Part shown: piece by piece, positions 45,881 to 56,871 of the stretch
Numbering within the stretch: the first letter of the stretch is position 1
How the letters are laid out: every line of letters starts with the position of its first letter
NCBI GenBank assembly: GCA_009733575.1
Contig: ML769403.1
Location: 1-64,000 of the forward strand
DNA from: Gymnopus androsaceus JB14
Lineage: Eukaryota > Basidiomycota > Agaricomycetes > Agaricales > Omphalotaceae
Direction of reading: 5' to 3'
Length of the DNA stretch: 64,000 nt
Notes under the pieces: generated by a model
What the model saw: only the letters and a program-made list of their open reading frames with translations
Databases searched by the model: none
Told to the model about the DNA's origin: nothing
Made by a program: the position numbers and the translations under genes

Positions 45881-47745
45881 ATGGCTTCCTACGCCTCGGA
45901 GTCTCAGTACCACACCACATTTATCGACGATATCCTGCTACCCAAGATGAACCCGAACCCATCTGTATTTCCGGACATCGAGCCTCCGACTACTAATTCA
46001 AAGAAACTTCGTGTTGCAATCCTGTAAGAGCTTATATCTTTCTTCTTTGCCTTTGTTCCCAATTAGCTGAACTGTTGTAGTGGGGGAGGTATCGGAGGCC
46101 TATCTTGTGCCGTTGCCCTCAAAAACTGCACTAATATCGAGATCGACCTCTACGAGCAAGCTGCGACAATTACAGAAGTTGGAGCTGGCGTCGTAGTCTG
46201 GCCTCGCACTTGGGAAATACTCAAGGCGCTGGGCCCAGGAATCGAGCTTTCTGCCTTACTAAAGGAACCACCCACGAACACGCCAAGTTAGTCTGGAACC
46301 GAGTAATTATTTGAACGGAACAGCGAAACTGACAGTACCATGTAGAGCTGGCGTTTGAGATGCGATTAAGTGACAGAAAAGAGGGATTTACGTTCCGTAA
46401 AATCTTCACGAGAGGTCTGTCATTCATCTTCGATGTTTAAATATAATTAATGGTGATGCAATAGGTGGTGGATTCTGCTTTCATCGTGCTGATCTCCAGA
46501 ATGCCCTTCTCCGGCACATTCCCGATTTTTGCCGTATCCATCTATCGCATCGGCTCAAGCACTGCGAAGAGGGAGACGACTCTGTGAAGCTTACTTTCGA
46601 CAATGACTTCAGTGCCGACTGTGATATAGCCATTGGAGCAGACGGGATTAAATCCGTGGTTCGACAATATGTGTCAAACTCGGGAGACGTACTGTTCTCA
46701 GGTTCAATGGCGTTTCGAGGACTCATTCCTAGGGAGAGGCTTGAGCGACTTTATCCAAATCACAGAGCTCTGGATAGCCCGATTATGGTGAGTGTGATCT
46801 TGGTGCAAAGGGGAACGAGACTTACATTTAACAACTAAAGTACAATGGTAAATCCAAACATATCGTGGTATGTATTAGTCTCTTATGGACAGTCTCAAAT
46901 ACCATACTGACGAACGGATGGATAGGTATATCCTATCAACGGAGGCAGGCTCATTAACGTCGTTGCCTTTGTTTCTAATCCGGAACAAGAAGGGAAGATC
47001 ATTCCCGAGTTGGAGGTCCACGACGTTACCTCAGAGGAAGTGCTCAAGGCATTCACTGGATGGGAGCCCGAAGCGATTGACCTACTTCGCGTAAGTCACA
47101 ATTTATTCTGATCCCACCTTGTCATTCAAAGATGAAGTACAGACTATCGAAAATCCTTCTTGTTGGCCAATCCGAGACATACGCCCGCTACAAACATACA
47201 CTTCCCGTCGTATACTTCTCCTAGGAGATGCTGTAAGCCTATTTACCATACTACAAACGATGATGATGTGTTTACCATTTTTTAGGCTCACGCCATGACC
47301 CCGTAGGCCATTTACCTCGCTAGGTCGAGGAATATGTTCTCATTACCTTTATAGGCACTTAGGCGCTGGTGCGGGGCAAGCAATCGAAGACGGGTTTGTA
47401 TTGGGACGGCTTTTCGACAAATTCATGAATCCCTGTTGCCCTCGCAACACCGATACCCTTCTTCATTTGGTCAAACTCTACGACTATACTCGTCTACCAA
47501 TCGCAAATCATATACAAAAAACATCCAGAAAGCAAGGTTATTACAACGAGCTGAACATGCCAGAGTTTGAGGACGTTCACGATGAAGGGCATGAGTTGAA
47601 TACTCAACAGATCCTAGCATTGGGAAACGCCCTCAGAGAGAACTGGTCATGGTGGGAGGACTGCGCAGAATACGACCTCGAGCAGATGCTGGAACTGCAG
47701 CGCGCTGGAGTTTTCAATAATAAGAATGTCCAATTAGCTAAATAA
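45881..47745 (+). CDS. FAD-dependent monooxygenase, salicylate-hydroxylase type
   Basis: Flavoprotein hydroxylase of the aromatic-acid (salicylate 1-monooxygenase) group, using NAD(P)H and O2. Nine exons fit: 45881-46023, 46081-46286, 46346-46414, 46465-46787, a 27-nt micro-exon 46841-46867, 46926-47090, 47143-47232, 47288-47304 (17 nt) and 47355-47745. The FAD motif GGGIGGLSCAVALKN is completed by the first splice. Later come FCFHRADLQNALLRHI, CDIAIGADGIKSVVRQY, VVYPINGGRLINVVAFV and the third FAD motif LLLGDAAHAMTPHLGAGAGQ, which needs the tiny eighth exon. All three flavin motifs are intact. The C-terminus ends NNKNVQLAK. Alternative start 45947 gives MNPNPSVFPD. Substrate unknown. Confidence 0.88.
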
Positions 47746-48147
47746 GGAGGTCAAAGCGACTATTATTATGCTTACATTGTAGATTTTCCACCCCAGTACT
47801 TATTATCGTAAGGATGCAGAGCGTAGTAGTTCAAGGAGGGCATTTATGTATTATTCCAAACGCTTTATTATTTAAATCACTTATTTTACCGTAGACTTAA
47901 TGAAGTTCACGTCAGGTAGAAAAGTATTTAAATTCGAGATTTCATTACTTGCATGCATAGACCATAAGTCTACCGCCCGCGGCCGGACATGTAAACCTGT
48001 CCCAATATAGGTATCGTTGTGAAGTCGAAGCCGTACTTATTTCCACAGCGCCTCCGCGGGTAAGATCATACGCCGGATACATTTCGATCACACGACAAAC
48101 ATTTCTTGGACTTGCATCACCACCGCAGAAATCTAGTGGCTATAAAC
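47746..48147. other. Intergenic spacer
   Basis: About 400 bp, no gene seen. It contains the kelch gene promoter; no clear TATA. Confidence 0.35.
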
Positions 48148-49203
48148 ATGGTCCTCAAAGCGCAATGGCACCGTATCGCCGGTGCCGCAATCCCTCGCTC
48201 TTCACACACGCTTTCCGTGATCTCGCGTCGAGGCTACATCTTTGGAGGCGAAATCGTACCGCGAGAGCCTGTTGATAATGCTATGCATGTCGTCGCGCTC
48301 CCGTTTTCTACTTCATATCCTAAGTACTCCCAGCTTGACGCACGCCCTGATGCTGGTACCGAGGTTCCCCAAGCTAGGGTTGGACACTCAGCGGCTGTCA
48401 TTGATAGAAAGATATTCGTTTTCGGAGGTAGAGGAGGAGCAGATATGCAGCCACTCGAAGAAAATGGAAGACTATGGGTCTATGATACTCGCGTCGATGC
48501 TTGGAGTTTTCTGGATCCTGTTCCGGGTCCTGTGCCATCATCCAGGAGCTACCACACTTCCTTAGCCATCGATAAACCTGCTACTGTTTTCATTCATGCC
48601 GGTTGCCCAAGGTCCGGACGATTGAATGATTTATGGGCATTCGATGTTGCTAGTCGTACCTGGAAGGAGCTGCCAGAAGCTCCTGGAAAACCCCGGGGTG
48701 GAACTAGTCTAGGGATCAGCAAGGATCGCATCGTATATAGGTTCGGAGGCTTTAATGGTCAGGCCGAGGAGGGTAGGCAGATTGACTATCTTCAACTCAG
48801 TCTTGTTGAAGAAGCTAGGATCGCAGCCAAGGGCTCCTGGGATAGTTTAGTATTTGCAGATGAAGACACGAAACGTCCCGGAAACCGCTCTGTGGCAGGT
48901 ATGCACGCAGTTACCTCTGGTGATGGTCGTGAATACTTGATTGCTTTCTTGGGCGAGCGAGATCCCTCCTCACAGGGCCATGCAGGTGCTGGAAAGTTCT
49001 GGAGTGATGTTTGGTCATTCCCGCTCCCAGTTACGGCTGAGAGTAAATGGGAAGAGGTAGTAGTAGCTGAGGGTGCGGATGGTGTACCAGGTGAACGGGG
49101 TTGGTTCTCGAGCTGTATGTCGGATGATGGTGAGATAGTTTTGTGGGGAGGACTGGATGGAATGAATCAGCGTTTGGATAATGGATGGGTTTTGAAGCTT
49201 TAA
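48148..49203 (+). CDS. Kelch-repeat beta-propeller protein
   Basis: Single-exon gene, unusual here. ATG 48148 (context AAACATGG) gives 351 aa starting MVLKAQWHRIAGAAIPRSSH. At least five kelch-type repeats can be seen: SSHTLSVISRRGYIFGGE, VGHSAAVIDRKIFVFGGRGG, RSYHTSLA..FIHAGCP with NDLWAFDVASRTWKEL, GGTSLGISKDRIVYRFGGFN, and WFSSCMSDDGEIVLWGGLDG. The GG pairs and spaced Trp/Tyr are diagnostic. There are no other domains, no signal peptide and no membrane segment. Such stand-alone propellers usually act as protein-interaction scaffolds; no specific partner can be named. Confidence 0.88.
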   Translation: MVLKAQWHRIAGAAIPRSSHTLSVISRRGYIFGGEIVPREPVDNAMHVVALPFSTSYPKYSQLDARPDAGTEVPQARVGHSAAVIDRKIFVFGGRGGADMQPLEENGRLWVYDTRVDAWSFLDPVPGPVPSSRSYHTSLAIDKPATVFIHAGCPRSGRLNDLWAFDVASRTWKELPEAPGKPRGGTSLGISKDRIVYRFGGFNGQAEEGRQIDYLQLSLVEEARIAAKGSWDSLVFADEDTKRPGNRSVAGMHAVTSGDGREYLIAFLGERDPSSQGHAGAGKFWSDVWSFPLPVTAESKWEEVVVAEGADGVPGERGWFSSCMSDDGEIVLWGGLDGMNQRLDNGWVLKL

Positions 49204-49289
49204 ACACAATTTGTATTATAATATTGTGTAATATGATATATTGATAGCGCTTGATTTGGCGCGCGCAGCACTTATCTTCTTCTTCTTCC

Positions 49290-52200
49290 ATGGGACATCT
49301 AATCACGCTGGCTACGTACGCTTTCTCCTATCTTCAAAACTTCAAAGCTAAAGAAACCACTCAGATGGTTTGTTTGTTCTATCAAGACGTCGAAACTCCT
49401 GTTAAAACTCCCTTTCAAGTTCGTTGAATCAATGGGCTTTAGACTTCCAAGTAGGTGCGATTAGCTTGATTATAACGTTTAATAAAGCCGTTCACTTAAG
49501 GGAAACATGGAGAGAATCCTGGAGAGTATTGCTATCGCCAAAAGTCGAGGGGCAACGTTGAGAGTGGGTCCTGAACTTGAGATACCGTACGCCGACTCAT
49601 TTTTACGTGCTGCCAATTTACCGATATTGTATATAGTGGCTATGGATGTCTTGATCATTTCCTTGAAGGTAGTAAAGGCTTCTCTATCTTTCTTTCTGCT
49701 AATCGACTACTAGGCGATACCGTTCTTCATTCATGGGAGGTCCTTGCGAAACTTTTAACATCTGAAGAAACTCAAGGCATGGTCTGTGACTTGGGCATGT
49801 GCGTATGCTACGTTTACATTCCTGTGTTATATTCATACCTTTCGTCGGTTAGGCCCATTGAACACAAGAACACAATCTACAACTGTCGAGTAATCATCCA
49901 TGATCGCAAGATTCTCCTTATCCGACCGAAGATGTGGATGGCCAATGACGGAAACTATCGTGAACTGCGCTACTTCACTCCATGGACCAAGCATAGGCAG
50001 GTCGAGGATCATACTCTACCGGACTTTATCCAAAAGGTTACGGGACAGGTGCGTCCTTCGTGATCAACCGCCGATATGTATTGAACATTTTCCACAGACC
50101 AAAGTACCAGTTCGGGGACGCCGTTGTCAGCACGGCTGATACTTGCTTTGGAGTGGAGTTGTGTGAGGAGTTGTTTACGCCTGCAAGGTTTGCAACGGTC
50201 CAGAAATCTCTCTTCTCGCTGACCCAGTTCTTTAGTCCTCACATTCTCATGGGACTCGATGGCGTAGAAATCTTCACCAATTCTAGCGGTAGCCATCACG
50301 AGCTGCGCAAGCTTCATACTCGCGTTGAGCTCATCAAAGAAGCTACATTGAAGGTAATGCGATACATGAATTCTGGGTTTATTTACTCACCTATTTTCCA
50401 GCTCGGTGGTGTCTATCTTTACGCCAACCAGCAAGGATGTGATGGCGATCGACTCTATTACGATGGTTGCGCTATGATTGTTGTTAATGGCCAAATCGTT
50501 GCGCAAGGCTCCCAGTTTTCGCTCAACGATGTCGAGGTAGTCACCGCCACGATTGATATCGAAGACGTCCGGTCCCACCGAGTAAAGAGCAGCAGAAGCA
50601 TGCAGGCATCCCAAGCAGAACGGTATCATCGAGTTGAGGTTGATTTCGCTCTCTCCAAAGCAACGTTTGAGGAACTGCGCGAAGAGGATATTTTGGGCTA
50701 CCTGGCCACAAAGACGATGGTTGTGAGATATCATGAGCCGGAGGAAGAAATCGCGTCAGTACACTACCTCCTCTAAAAGTTGTTCTCCAGACTAACTTAT
50801 ATCCTTGATAGGTTTGGACCGGCATGCTGGCTTTGGGATTATCTTCGGCGATCTCGCACCCAAGGCTACTTCCTTCCTCTAAGTGGTGGTATAGACAGCT
50901 GTGCGACCGCAGTCATCGTGTACTCGATGTGTCGCTTGGTCGCTGAAGCCGCAGGCAAAGGCGACAAACAAGTTATTGCAGATGCTCGTCGGATTGCTGG
51001 CGAGAAGGAGAACTCTGCATATGTTCCCACTGACCCACGAGAGTTTGCTGGGAGGATTTTCCATACGTGCTACATGGGTACAGAGAATTCTAGTACGGAA
51101 ACCAAGAAAAGGGCCCAGGATTTGGCTGATGCGATTGGAAGGCATGAGATCTTTGCGGTACTTGCTCGGTGACTTGGCTAATCACGATCGTTACCAGTTA
51201 TCACCTCCCTCTGAACATGGACTCGATTGTTACGGCTGTGCGGTTTCTCTTCGGAAAGCTTACGGGCAAAAAGCCTGAATTCCGCGCGCACGGTGGAACC
51301 AATGCGGAAAATTTGGCGCTGCAGAATATACAGGTAGGTCTCTTGTCTTATTTCTGGAAAATAGTTTTGAGAGTCGTGCGGTGATAGGCCAGGATACGGA
51401 TGGTACTTGCGTATATGTTTGCCCAGCTTCTTCCTTGGGTACGCGATAGCACCAAAGGCGGGAGTCTGCTTGTCTTGGGTAGTGCGAACGTTGATGAGAG
51501 GTCCGTCTGTCTCTCTATCCGGTGTATGTTTTCCTAATGTCTTGCACCAGTCTTCGTGGATATTTGACAAAGTACGATTGCTCTTCTGGTGAGTGGCGGT
51601 ATCTTCAAAGCCATCGGTGTTTGTTGAACGTGCCTTTATCAATCGTAGCTGATATCAATCCCATCGGAGGGATCAGTAAGACGGACCTCAAGAAATTCAT
51701 TGCCTGGGCGGAAGGTTCTTTCGATCTCCCTATTCTGAAAAGGTCAGGTCGATTATCTCGGTCCTCGAGGCTTGAGATATGGCTAAACGCTCGGCTGACG
51801 CCTTTTCTTTCGTTGTGTAGTTTCCTAGATGCCACGCCTACTGCGGAACTCGAGCCGATTACAGAGAATTATGTTCAAGCTGACGAGGTGGGTCGTTCAT
51901 CGCTGTATGATCTCTGTTAACTGAGAAGATGCATCTGTTATCAGGCGGACATGGGCATGACTTATGATGAGCTGTCAGTTTTCGGTCGTCTACGCAAGGT
52001 AGAAAAATGTGGCCCATACAGCATGTTCACAAAGCTTGTACATGAATGGGGCGGGTTCCTATCCCCCCTGCAGGTCAGTAACTCCTCATGCCTATCAACC
52101 CATAAACCATAAACCCACACTTGACCCATAGATCGCAGAGAAAGTCAAATTATTTTTCTTTGAACACGCAAGGAATCGACACAAGATGACCACGTTGACT

Positions 52201-52486
52201 CCCTCCTACCACGCTGTGAGCTATTTCTGATCACGGAAAACATCTGCTGACTCTACTTTCTCATAGGAATCGTACTCTCCGGATGATAACCGTAAGCATC
52301 TTCTTCTGCTTTGTTATATCCGATAACAACACCGGCTTTGTAGGATTTGACCTACGCCCATTCTTGTACCCATCCCGATTTCCATGGCAGTTCCAGAAGA
52401 TTGACGAAACCGCTGCGAAGATGCGGGATAGATCTTATCTGAAAGCGAATGCGGACAACAAGAAGACTGCCAGTGAAGCCAACTGA
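49290..52486 (+). CDS. QNS1: Glutamine-dependent NAD+ synthetase
   Basis: Last step of NAD synthesis: amidates nicotinic acid adenine dinucleotide using ammonia from glutamine. About 18 introns must be removed. ATG 49290 (CCATGGGACATC) gives MGHLITLAT, then [20 protein letters not shown]. Nitrilase-type glutaminase: Glu in RVGPELEI, Lys in [15 protein letters not shown], Cys in [11 protein letters not shown]. The synthetase part has the ATP-binding [63 protein letters not shown] and [12 protein letters not shown], ending ASEAN at 52486. Intron 51142-51197 is GC-AG. Near 50107 either one extra G or use of an acceptor that deletes TKVP is needed to reach [15 protein letters not shown] broken copy of its 3' exons lies at 54888-55362. 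Confidence 0.93.
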
Positions 52487-53014
52487 AGGTTCGGTGAAGG
52501 TATGTTGAAGGTATGTAATGTATTATAGATTTGTATTTGCCAATCCTATTGGATAGAAAATGCCAGGTGGTACGCGTATGTTTCCGTGTTACGCGCATAA
52601 ATCAGCGCGTCGGCGATTTGATACCGCGAGAAAAAACTGATCGCTTTAGGCTGTGGGGGGGTTTCCACTGCCACTGCGTACGGCTCTACGGCTCTCCTCT
52701 CCACCGATTCTGAACCTCCGGGTTTGAGTTTCCCCTTGTCTCCCTATTGCTCCTCAGGATCTTGTGCGGAGGGCAGACCAATTTCTAGGAAAAAAGTTTC
52801 GAGGAGGCATGCAGAAAAAAATCCGATTCCACCCGCAACAATTGCTCGGCCAAGTTACGGATAATCTTTTGGGCGGCAAGCTGACGAAAAAGGAGCTTAC
52901 TCATTCTGCGCTTACAATCCGGCATTCCGAAATTAGACGATTGACTCAGATGGAATGTCTTTTCCGAAGTTTTCGTGCGTCATCCGAAATAGGTGTTTCT
53001 CCGATGAGGGACGG

Positions 53015-53022
53015 TATATAAA
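53015..53022 (+). promoter_or_regulatory. TATA box of Ser/His-rich gene, copy A
   Basis: GGTATATAAAGGTCGGG lies 44 bp before ATG 53066. The same block (GGTATAAAGGTCGG) precedes copy B, so the core promoter was duplicated with the gene. Confidence 0.6.
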
Positions 53023-53065
53023 GGTCGGGCGTTTTTTTTTCAGGAACTAGCCGCACTGCACTATA

Positions 53066-53483
53066 ATGCCCTCCAGCTCTCACCACCCCTTCCACATGAA
53101 GTCTTCTAGACATTCTATCGAGCTGGCTAACGCGGATATCTTCCGCCTTATGGACCCGTCCTACCACTCGAGCTCCTCTTCAGAGCAAGCAAAGGCATAC
53201 ATTGACCGCCGTGGAGAGATGCACGACCCGGATTTCCATTATTTCCCAGTCTATCCAACTGGAACAGGGAAAAGCAGACGCGGGAGGAGGGTATCAGATT
53301 CCATGTCGAGATCACAATGGAGGAGGATGAAAACGACGAATTGGAGGAAGAAGAATCGCGGGCACAGCAGTATCATCGCCGACAGTCTTCGCGGCGACCT
53401 CGCTCATCGCGGTCGAATCCTGTGCGAGACTACCCTTTCTACCCCACATCCGCCTCCAATTCGTACAGCTCTTCAACACCCTA

Positions 53484-53518
<35 letters not shown>

Positions 53519-53873
53519 CATCACCGTCATCATATTCCTCACCTCTTACCGTCCTCCCCCTTATACGTCTGTATTTGAGGACAAGCCTCATCATCATCAT
53601 CATCTATTACCAAAGAGATTTCGCCGTCACTCAGTCGGGTCTACATCTAGCCTCCACTTGAGCTCGTATGACGACTATACCGATCCTGAGGATATCGACT
53701 CGGAGCAGGGACATGATAACGGAGCAGAAGTAGTTGAGAGCTCTCACCATACGGAGAGCTATTCACAGACGATGAAGAAGCAGTGGCTCGCGGTTTCGTT
53801 GTCAGTACGATTCCAGATATTCAGGGCGAGAAAGAGGGCGAGCAGTTGCACAAGGTCGAAGAAGGCTTGAACA
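53066..53873 (+). CDS. Ser/His-rich protein of unknown function, copy A (frame-broken)
   Basis: Starts MPSSSHHPFHMKSSRHSIEL and continues NADIFRLMDPSYHSSSSSEQ, AKAYIDRRGEMHDPDFHYFP. Compared with copy B the frame slips by one base near 53312, so the DENDELEEEESRAQQYHRRQ segment is read in another frame. A second slip follows the expanded (TCA)n run, and SSYDDYTDPEDIDSEQG is read in a third. Ser, His, Arg and Asp dominate, with no known domain, no signal peptide and no membrane segment. The conserved core is the first roughly 65 residues. It may be a true pseudogene beside an intact copy B, or sequence errors in a repeat. Unknown family, present three times in this window. Confidence 0.5.
53485..53517 (+). 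repeat. (TCA)n microsatellite in coding sequence
   Basis: About ten TCA triplets (poly-Ser or poly-His by frame) inside copy A, where copy B has two. Length polymorphism is expected here. Confidence 0.85.
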
Positions 53874-54887
53874 TTTCCATCTATCCACACATCATTATGC
53901 CTGCTTTCAATTCGCTTTTCCTTTCATCATCATCGAATGACCGTGCAATATTTCATCGGTCCAATTGCTACATATAGGAGACATCAAAAACGGTTCCATA
54001 GACTTCTTCATTCCGCATTTGTTGTATGGACGCTCTATCATTTGTACATGTATCTTGCTTGCTTTGACATTCGCATTCTGTATAGCACTGTAGCAGTACA
54101 CTTTATTTTCGTAGGATAACTTGATAAACCCAAAAAGATTTGAAACTTTTTTTGAAATGTTTGACGTCAATCTCAGTCGACATGATTCACTTCAATCACT
54201 AATGAACAAAGACTTGATTCATTACACCAAGTGAGAAAAGCATTGTGAACGAACGAATGTCTACAAGTCTCTATAAATAAGTGTCCAATTTCATTCTACC
54301 ACGTCAGATGATAATTCTGAACCGGTGGGCACGGGAAGCAATCGCAGTCCTCTGACGTCTGCGGATTGTCTGCGCAATTTTTGTTGAACTTCATATCTGA
54401 AGCTGAAAATGACGTCGTGAACATTGCTATTGCGAAGGTCCACTGAGCTAATTAGATGACGAAAATACCTTTGAAATTGGCTGGCGAAGTCCAACTTGTG
54501 GGACGTGTGGGATAAACGAGACTCTCGGGACGTCGCGATCGCACAGGGAAAAACCGGGAGTGTAAAGGAGCGTGGACTTCATAGGGGTAATCCGAATAGA
54601 TTATTTATCGCCACCAAATACCCAAGTAATTCACAGGGAGTGTAAGACCGAAGGAGGCGTTAACGAAGTTATTTACAAAGAAAGCGGGGTTGATGACCGA
54701 GAGGTTTAACTTAGATGCGGAGGAACACCTCCGTCGACAGTTGGATGAAAAAAGTCGCTCTCAGAAGTCGAGCTTGAGTCGAAAGAGATTCAGAAGTTTT
54801 GAATCCGAAAAAGTCCGAACGGCGAACTCCGAATTTCCGAAAGCAACCATTTATTATTTACTAATACTAATTGCTTTAGTACGTTGA

Positions 54888-55362
54888 GGCTTCACGGACA
54901 TTTGTATCAAGTACAACTGCTCTCTGGCGAATATCAGTGTTTGCTGAAGGTGCCTTTATCAATCGTACTGATCCCAATGCCATCGGATGGATCAGTAAGA
55001 CGGACCTCAAGAAATTCACTACCTGGGCGGAGGTTCTTTCGATCTAAAAGGCACTCGGTCCTCGAAACTTGATTTGGCTAACGCTCTGCTGACGCTTCTT
55101 TTCATCTTTGCATAAGTAGTAGTTTCCTCGATGCCACGCCTACCGCGGAATTCAAGCCGATGCGAATGATCATGTTCAAGCTGACGAGGTGGGTTCATCG
55201 CTGTCGACTGAGAAGATAGATTACACTGTATCTGTTGTGCATCTGTACATGAATGCTCTTACCCAACACGTGCTTGCATCCCCTCCCTATCCATTCCGAT
55301 TTCCATGGCAGGTCCAGAAGATTGACGAAGCCGCTGCAAAGATGCGGAATAGAACTTAGACT
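54888..55362 (+). pseudogene. Truncated, decayed copy of the QNS1 3' exons
   Basis: Shares GGTGCCTTTATCAATCGTA, GGATCAGTAAGACGGACCTC, GATGCCACGCCTACyGCGGA and TTTCCATGGCAGkTCCAGAAG with QNS1 51630-52440, in order. Splice sites are lost, most of the [16 protein letters not shown] exons are deleted, and a TAG follows GCGGAATAGAACT. It cannot encode NAD synthetase and is simply the left end of unit B. Confidence 0.8.
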
Positions 55363-55682
55363 GAAGCAAAGTTGTATGAATTGGAATCAAGTGGCACGCG
55401 TCCGTGTTATGCGCATAAATCAGCGTGTCGGAGGTTTGATACCGCGAGCCTAGAAAACTGAACGCTTTAGGTTGTTGGGTTTTCGACCGCCACACTCGGC
55501 CTACCGATTTTGAGCTTCTCATCCCATATCTCTCTATTTTTCTTCAGGAGGTTTTGTGGACTCAACGTTCTAGGCCTGTCCAGGACGCAACGATTGCTCG
55601 GCCCGAAGGAAATTATTAGTATTTCGGATAAATTTTTGACGAAAAAGGAGAGTATCATTCTGCGCTATTCCGAAATGAGGTG

Positions 55683-55747
55683 ATTGGCTCAAAATGTTTC
55701 CCAACTTCCATGAATGAAAGGGAAGTTGGGAAACATTTTGAGCCAAT
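55683..55747. repeat. Perfect 27-bp palindrome (hairpin) upstream of copy B
   Basis: ATTGGCTCAAAATGTTTCCC... at 55683-55709 is repeated exactly as its reverse complement at 55721-55747, with an 11-base loop. It ends about 10 bp before the TATA box of copy B. Unit A has only the unpaired equivalent (GATTGACTCAGATGG...), so it arose after the duplication. Single-stranded DNA or RNA here could fold into a strong stem. Confidence 0.85.
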
Positions 55748-55757
55748 AGGGGAGCGG

Positions 55758-55763
55758 TATAAA
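55758..55763 (+). promoter_or_regulatory. TATA box of Ser/His-rich gene, copy B
   Basis: TATAAA in GCGGTATAAAGGTCGG, 58 bp before ATG 55821 and about 10 bp after the palindrome. Confidence 0.6.
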
Positions 55764-55820
55764 GGTCGGAAGATTTCTTCTAGGAACTAACCGTCCTCGA
55801 GATCTCACCACCCCTTCCAC

Positions 55821-56513
55821 ATGAAGCCTTCCAGGCATTCTATCGAGCTGGCTAACGCAGACATCTTCCGTCTTATGGATCCATCCTACCATTCGAGCTC
55901 TTCAGAGCAAGCAAAGGCATACATTGACTGTCGCGGAGAGATGCACGACCCGGATTTCCATTATTTTCCAGTCTATCCCGGGAGGAGAATGTCAGATCCT
56001 TTGTCGAGATCACGATGGGAGGATGAGGATGATGAATTGGAGGAAAAAGAATCGCGGGCACAGCAGTATCATCGCCGACAGTCCTCGCGGCGACCTCGCT
56101 CATCACAGAATCTTGTACGAGACTACCCCATTTACCCCGCATCCACCTCCAATTCGTACAGCTCCTCAACACCCTCATCATATTCCTCACCTCCACCGTC
56201 CTCCCCCTATACATCTGTATCTGAGGACAAGCATCATCATCATTATCTCTTATCAAAGAGATTTCGCCGTCACTCGGTTGGGTATACATCTAGCCTCGAC
56301 TTGAGCTCGTGCGACGATTACACCGGTTCTGAGGAAATCGACTCGGATCAGGGACACCGTAGCGGAGCAGAGGTATTCGAGAGCTCTCACCATACGGAGA
56401 GCTACTCACAGACGATGAAAAAGCAGTGGCTCGTGGTCTCGTTATCAGTAAGATTCCGAATATTCAGGGCGAGGAAGAGGGCGAGCAGCTGCACAAGGTC
56501 TAAAAAGACCTGA
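55821..56513 (+). CDS. Ser/His-rich protein of unknown function, copy B
   Basis: One open frame of 230 aa from ATG 55821. Its order is MKPSRHSIELANADIFRLMD, the QAKAYIDCRGEMHDPDFHYF core, an Arg/Glu segment (RWEDEDDELEEKESRAQQYH), RRQSSRRPRSSQ, a Tyr/Ser/Pro stretch, KHHHHYLLSKRFRRHSVG, an acidic stretch (SCDDYTGSEEIDSDQG) and SSHHTESYSQTMKKQW. Beyond Trp the frame turns basic (RIFRARKRASS), while another frame reads ARGLVISKIPNIQGEEEGEQ to a stop at 56502, so the last 30 residues are doubtful. No domain is recognised. Composition suggests a disordered, perhaps nuclear protein. Copies A and C are broken, so this may be the working member. Confidence 0.6.
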   Translation: MKPSRHSIELANADIFRLMDPSYHSSSSEQAKAYIDCRGEMHDPDFHYFPVYPGRRMSDPLSRSRWEDEDDELEEKESRAQQYHRRQSSRRPRSSQNLVRDYPIYPASTSNSYSSSTPSSYSSPPPSSPYTSVSEDKHHHHYLLSKRFRRHSVGYTSSLDLSSCDDYTGSEEIDSDQGHRSGAEVFESSHHTESYSQTMKKQWLVVSLSVRFRIFRARKRASSCTRSKKT

Positions 56514-56871
56514 ACATTTCCATCTATCCCCCACATCATTATGCTTGCTTTCAAATTGCTTTCTCTTTCATCATCATCAATGACCGTGCAATATTTTATC
56601 GGTCCACTTGCTCCATATAGGAGACACCAAAAACGGTTTCATGGACTTCTTCATTCCGCATTTGTTGTATGCACGTACTCAACGCACTTATCATTTGTAC
56701 ATGTATCTTGCTTGCTTTGACATTCGCATTCTGTATAGCACGGCTGTTTCTCAATGGGACCGCGCCGGTTTACCTACCTACCTGTAGCAGTACAACTTTA
56801 CTTTCGTAGGATAACTTGATAAACCCCAAAGATTTGAAACTTTCTTTGAAATGTTTGACCTGAGGAACAAA

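Larger units (their letters stand above)
51550..54770 (+). repeat. Segmental duplication unit A
   Basis: Roughly 3.2 kb repeated in direct orientation as unit B (54888-58110). It runs from the QNS1 exon for [12 protein letters not shown] through the QNS1 stop, the Ser/His-rich gene and a long 3' tail, to GTCGACAGTTGGATGAAAAAA-tCGCTCTCAGA. Unit A holds the intact QNS1 3' end, so it is the source and B the copy. The non-coding tail 53875-54770 has no gene; blocks such as CTTGCTTTGACATTCGCATT and CGGGAAGCAATCGCAGTCCT match B closely. Confidence 0.8.

Noticed and set aside
45881..49203. Secondary-metabolite cluster around the monooxygenase
   Set aside because: No synthase, transporter or pathway regulator is adjacent; the neighbours are ACC1, a kelch protein and QNS1.
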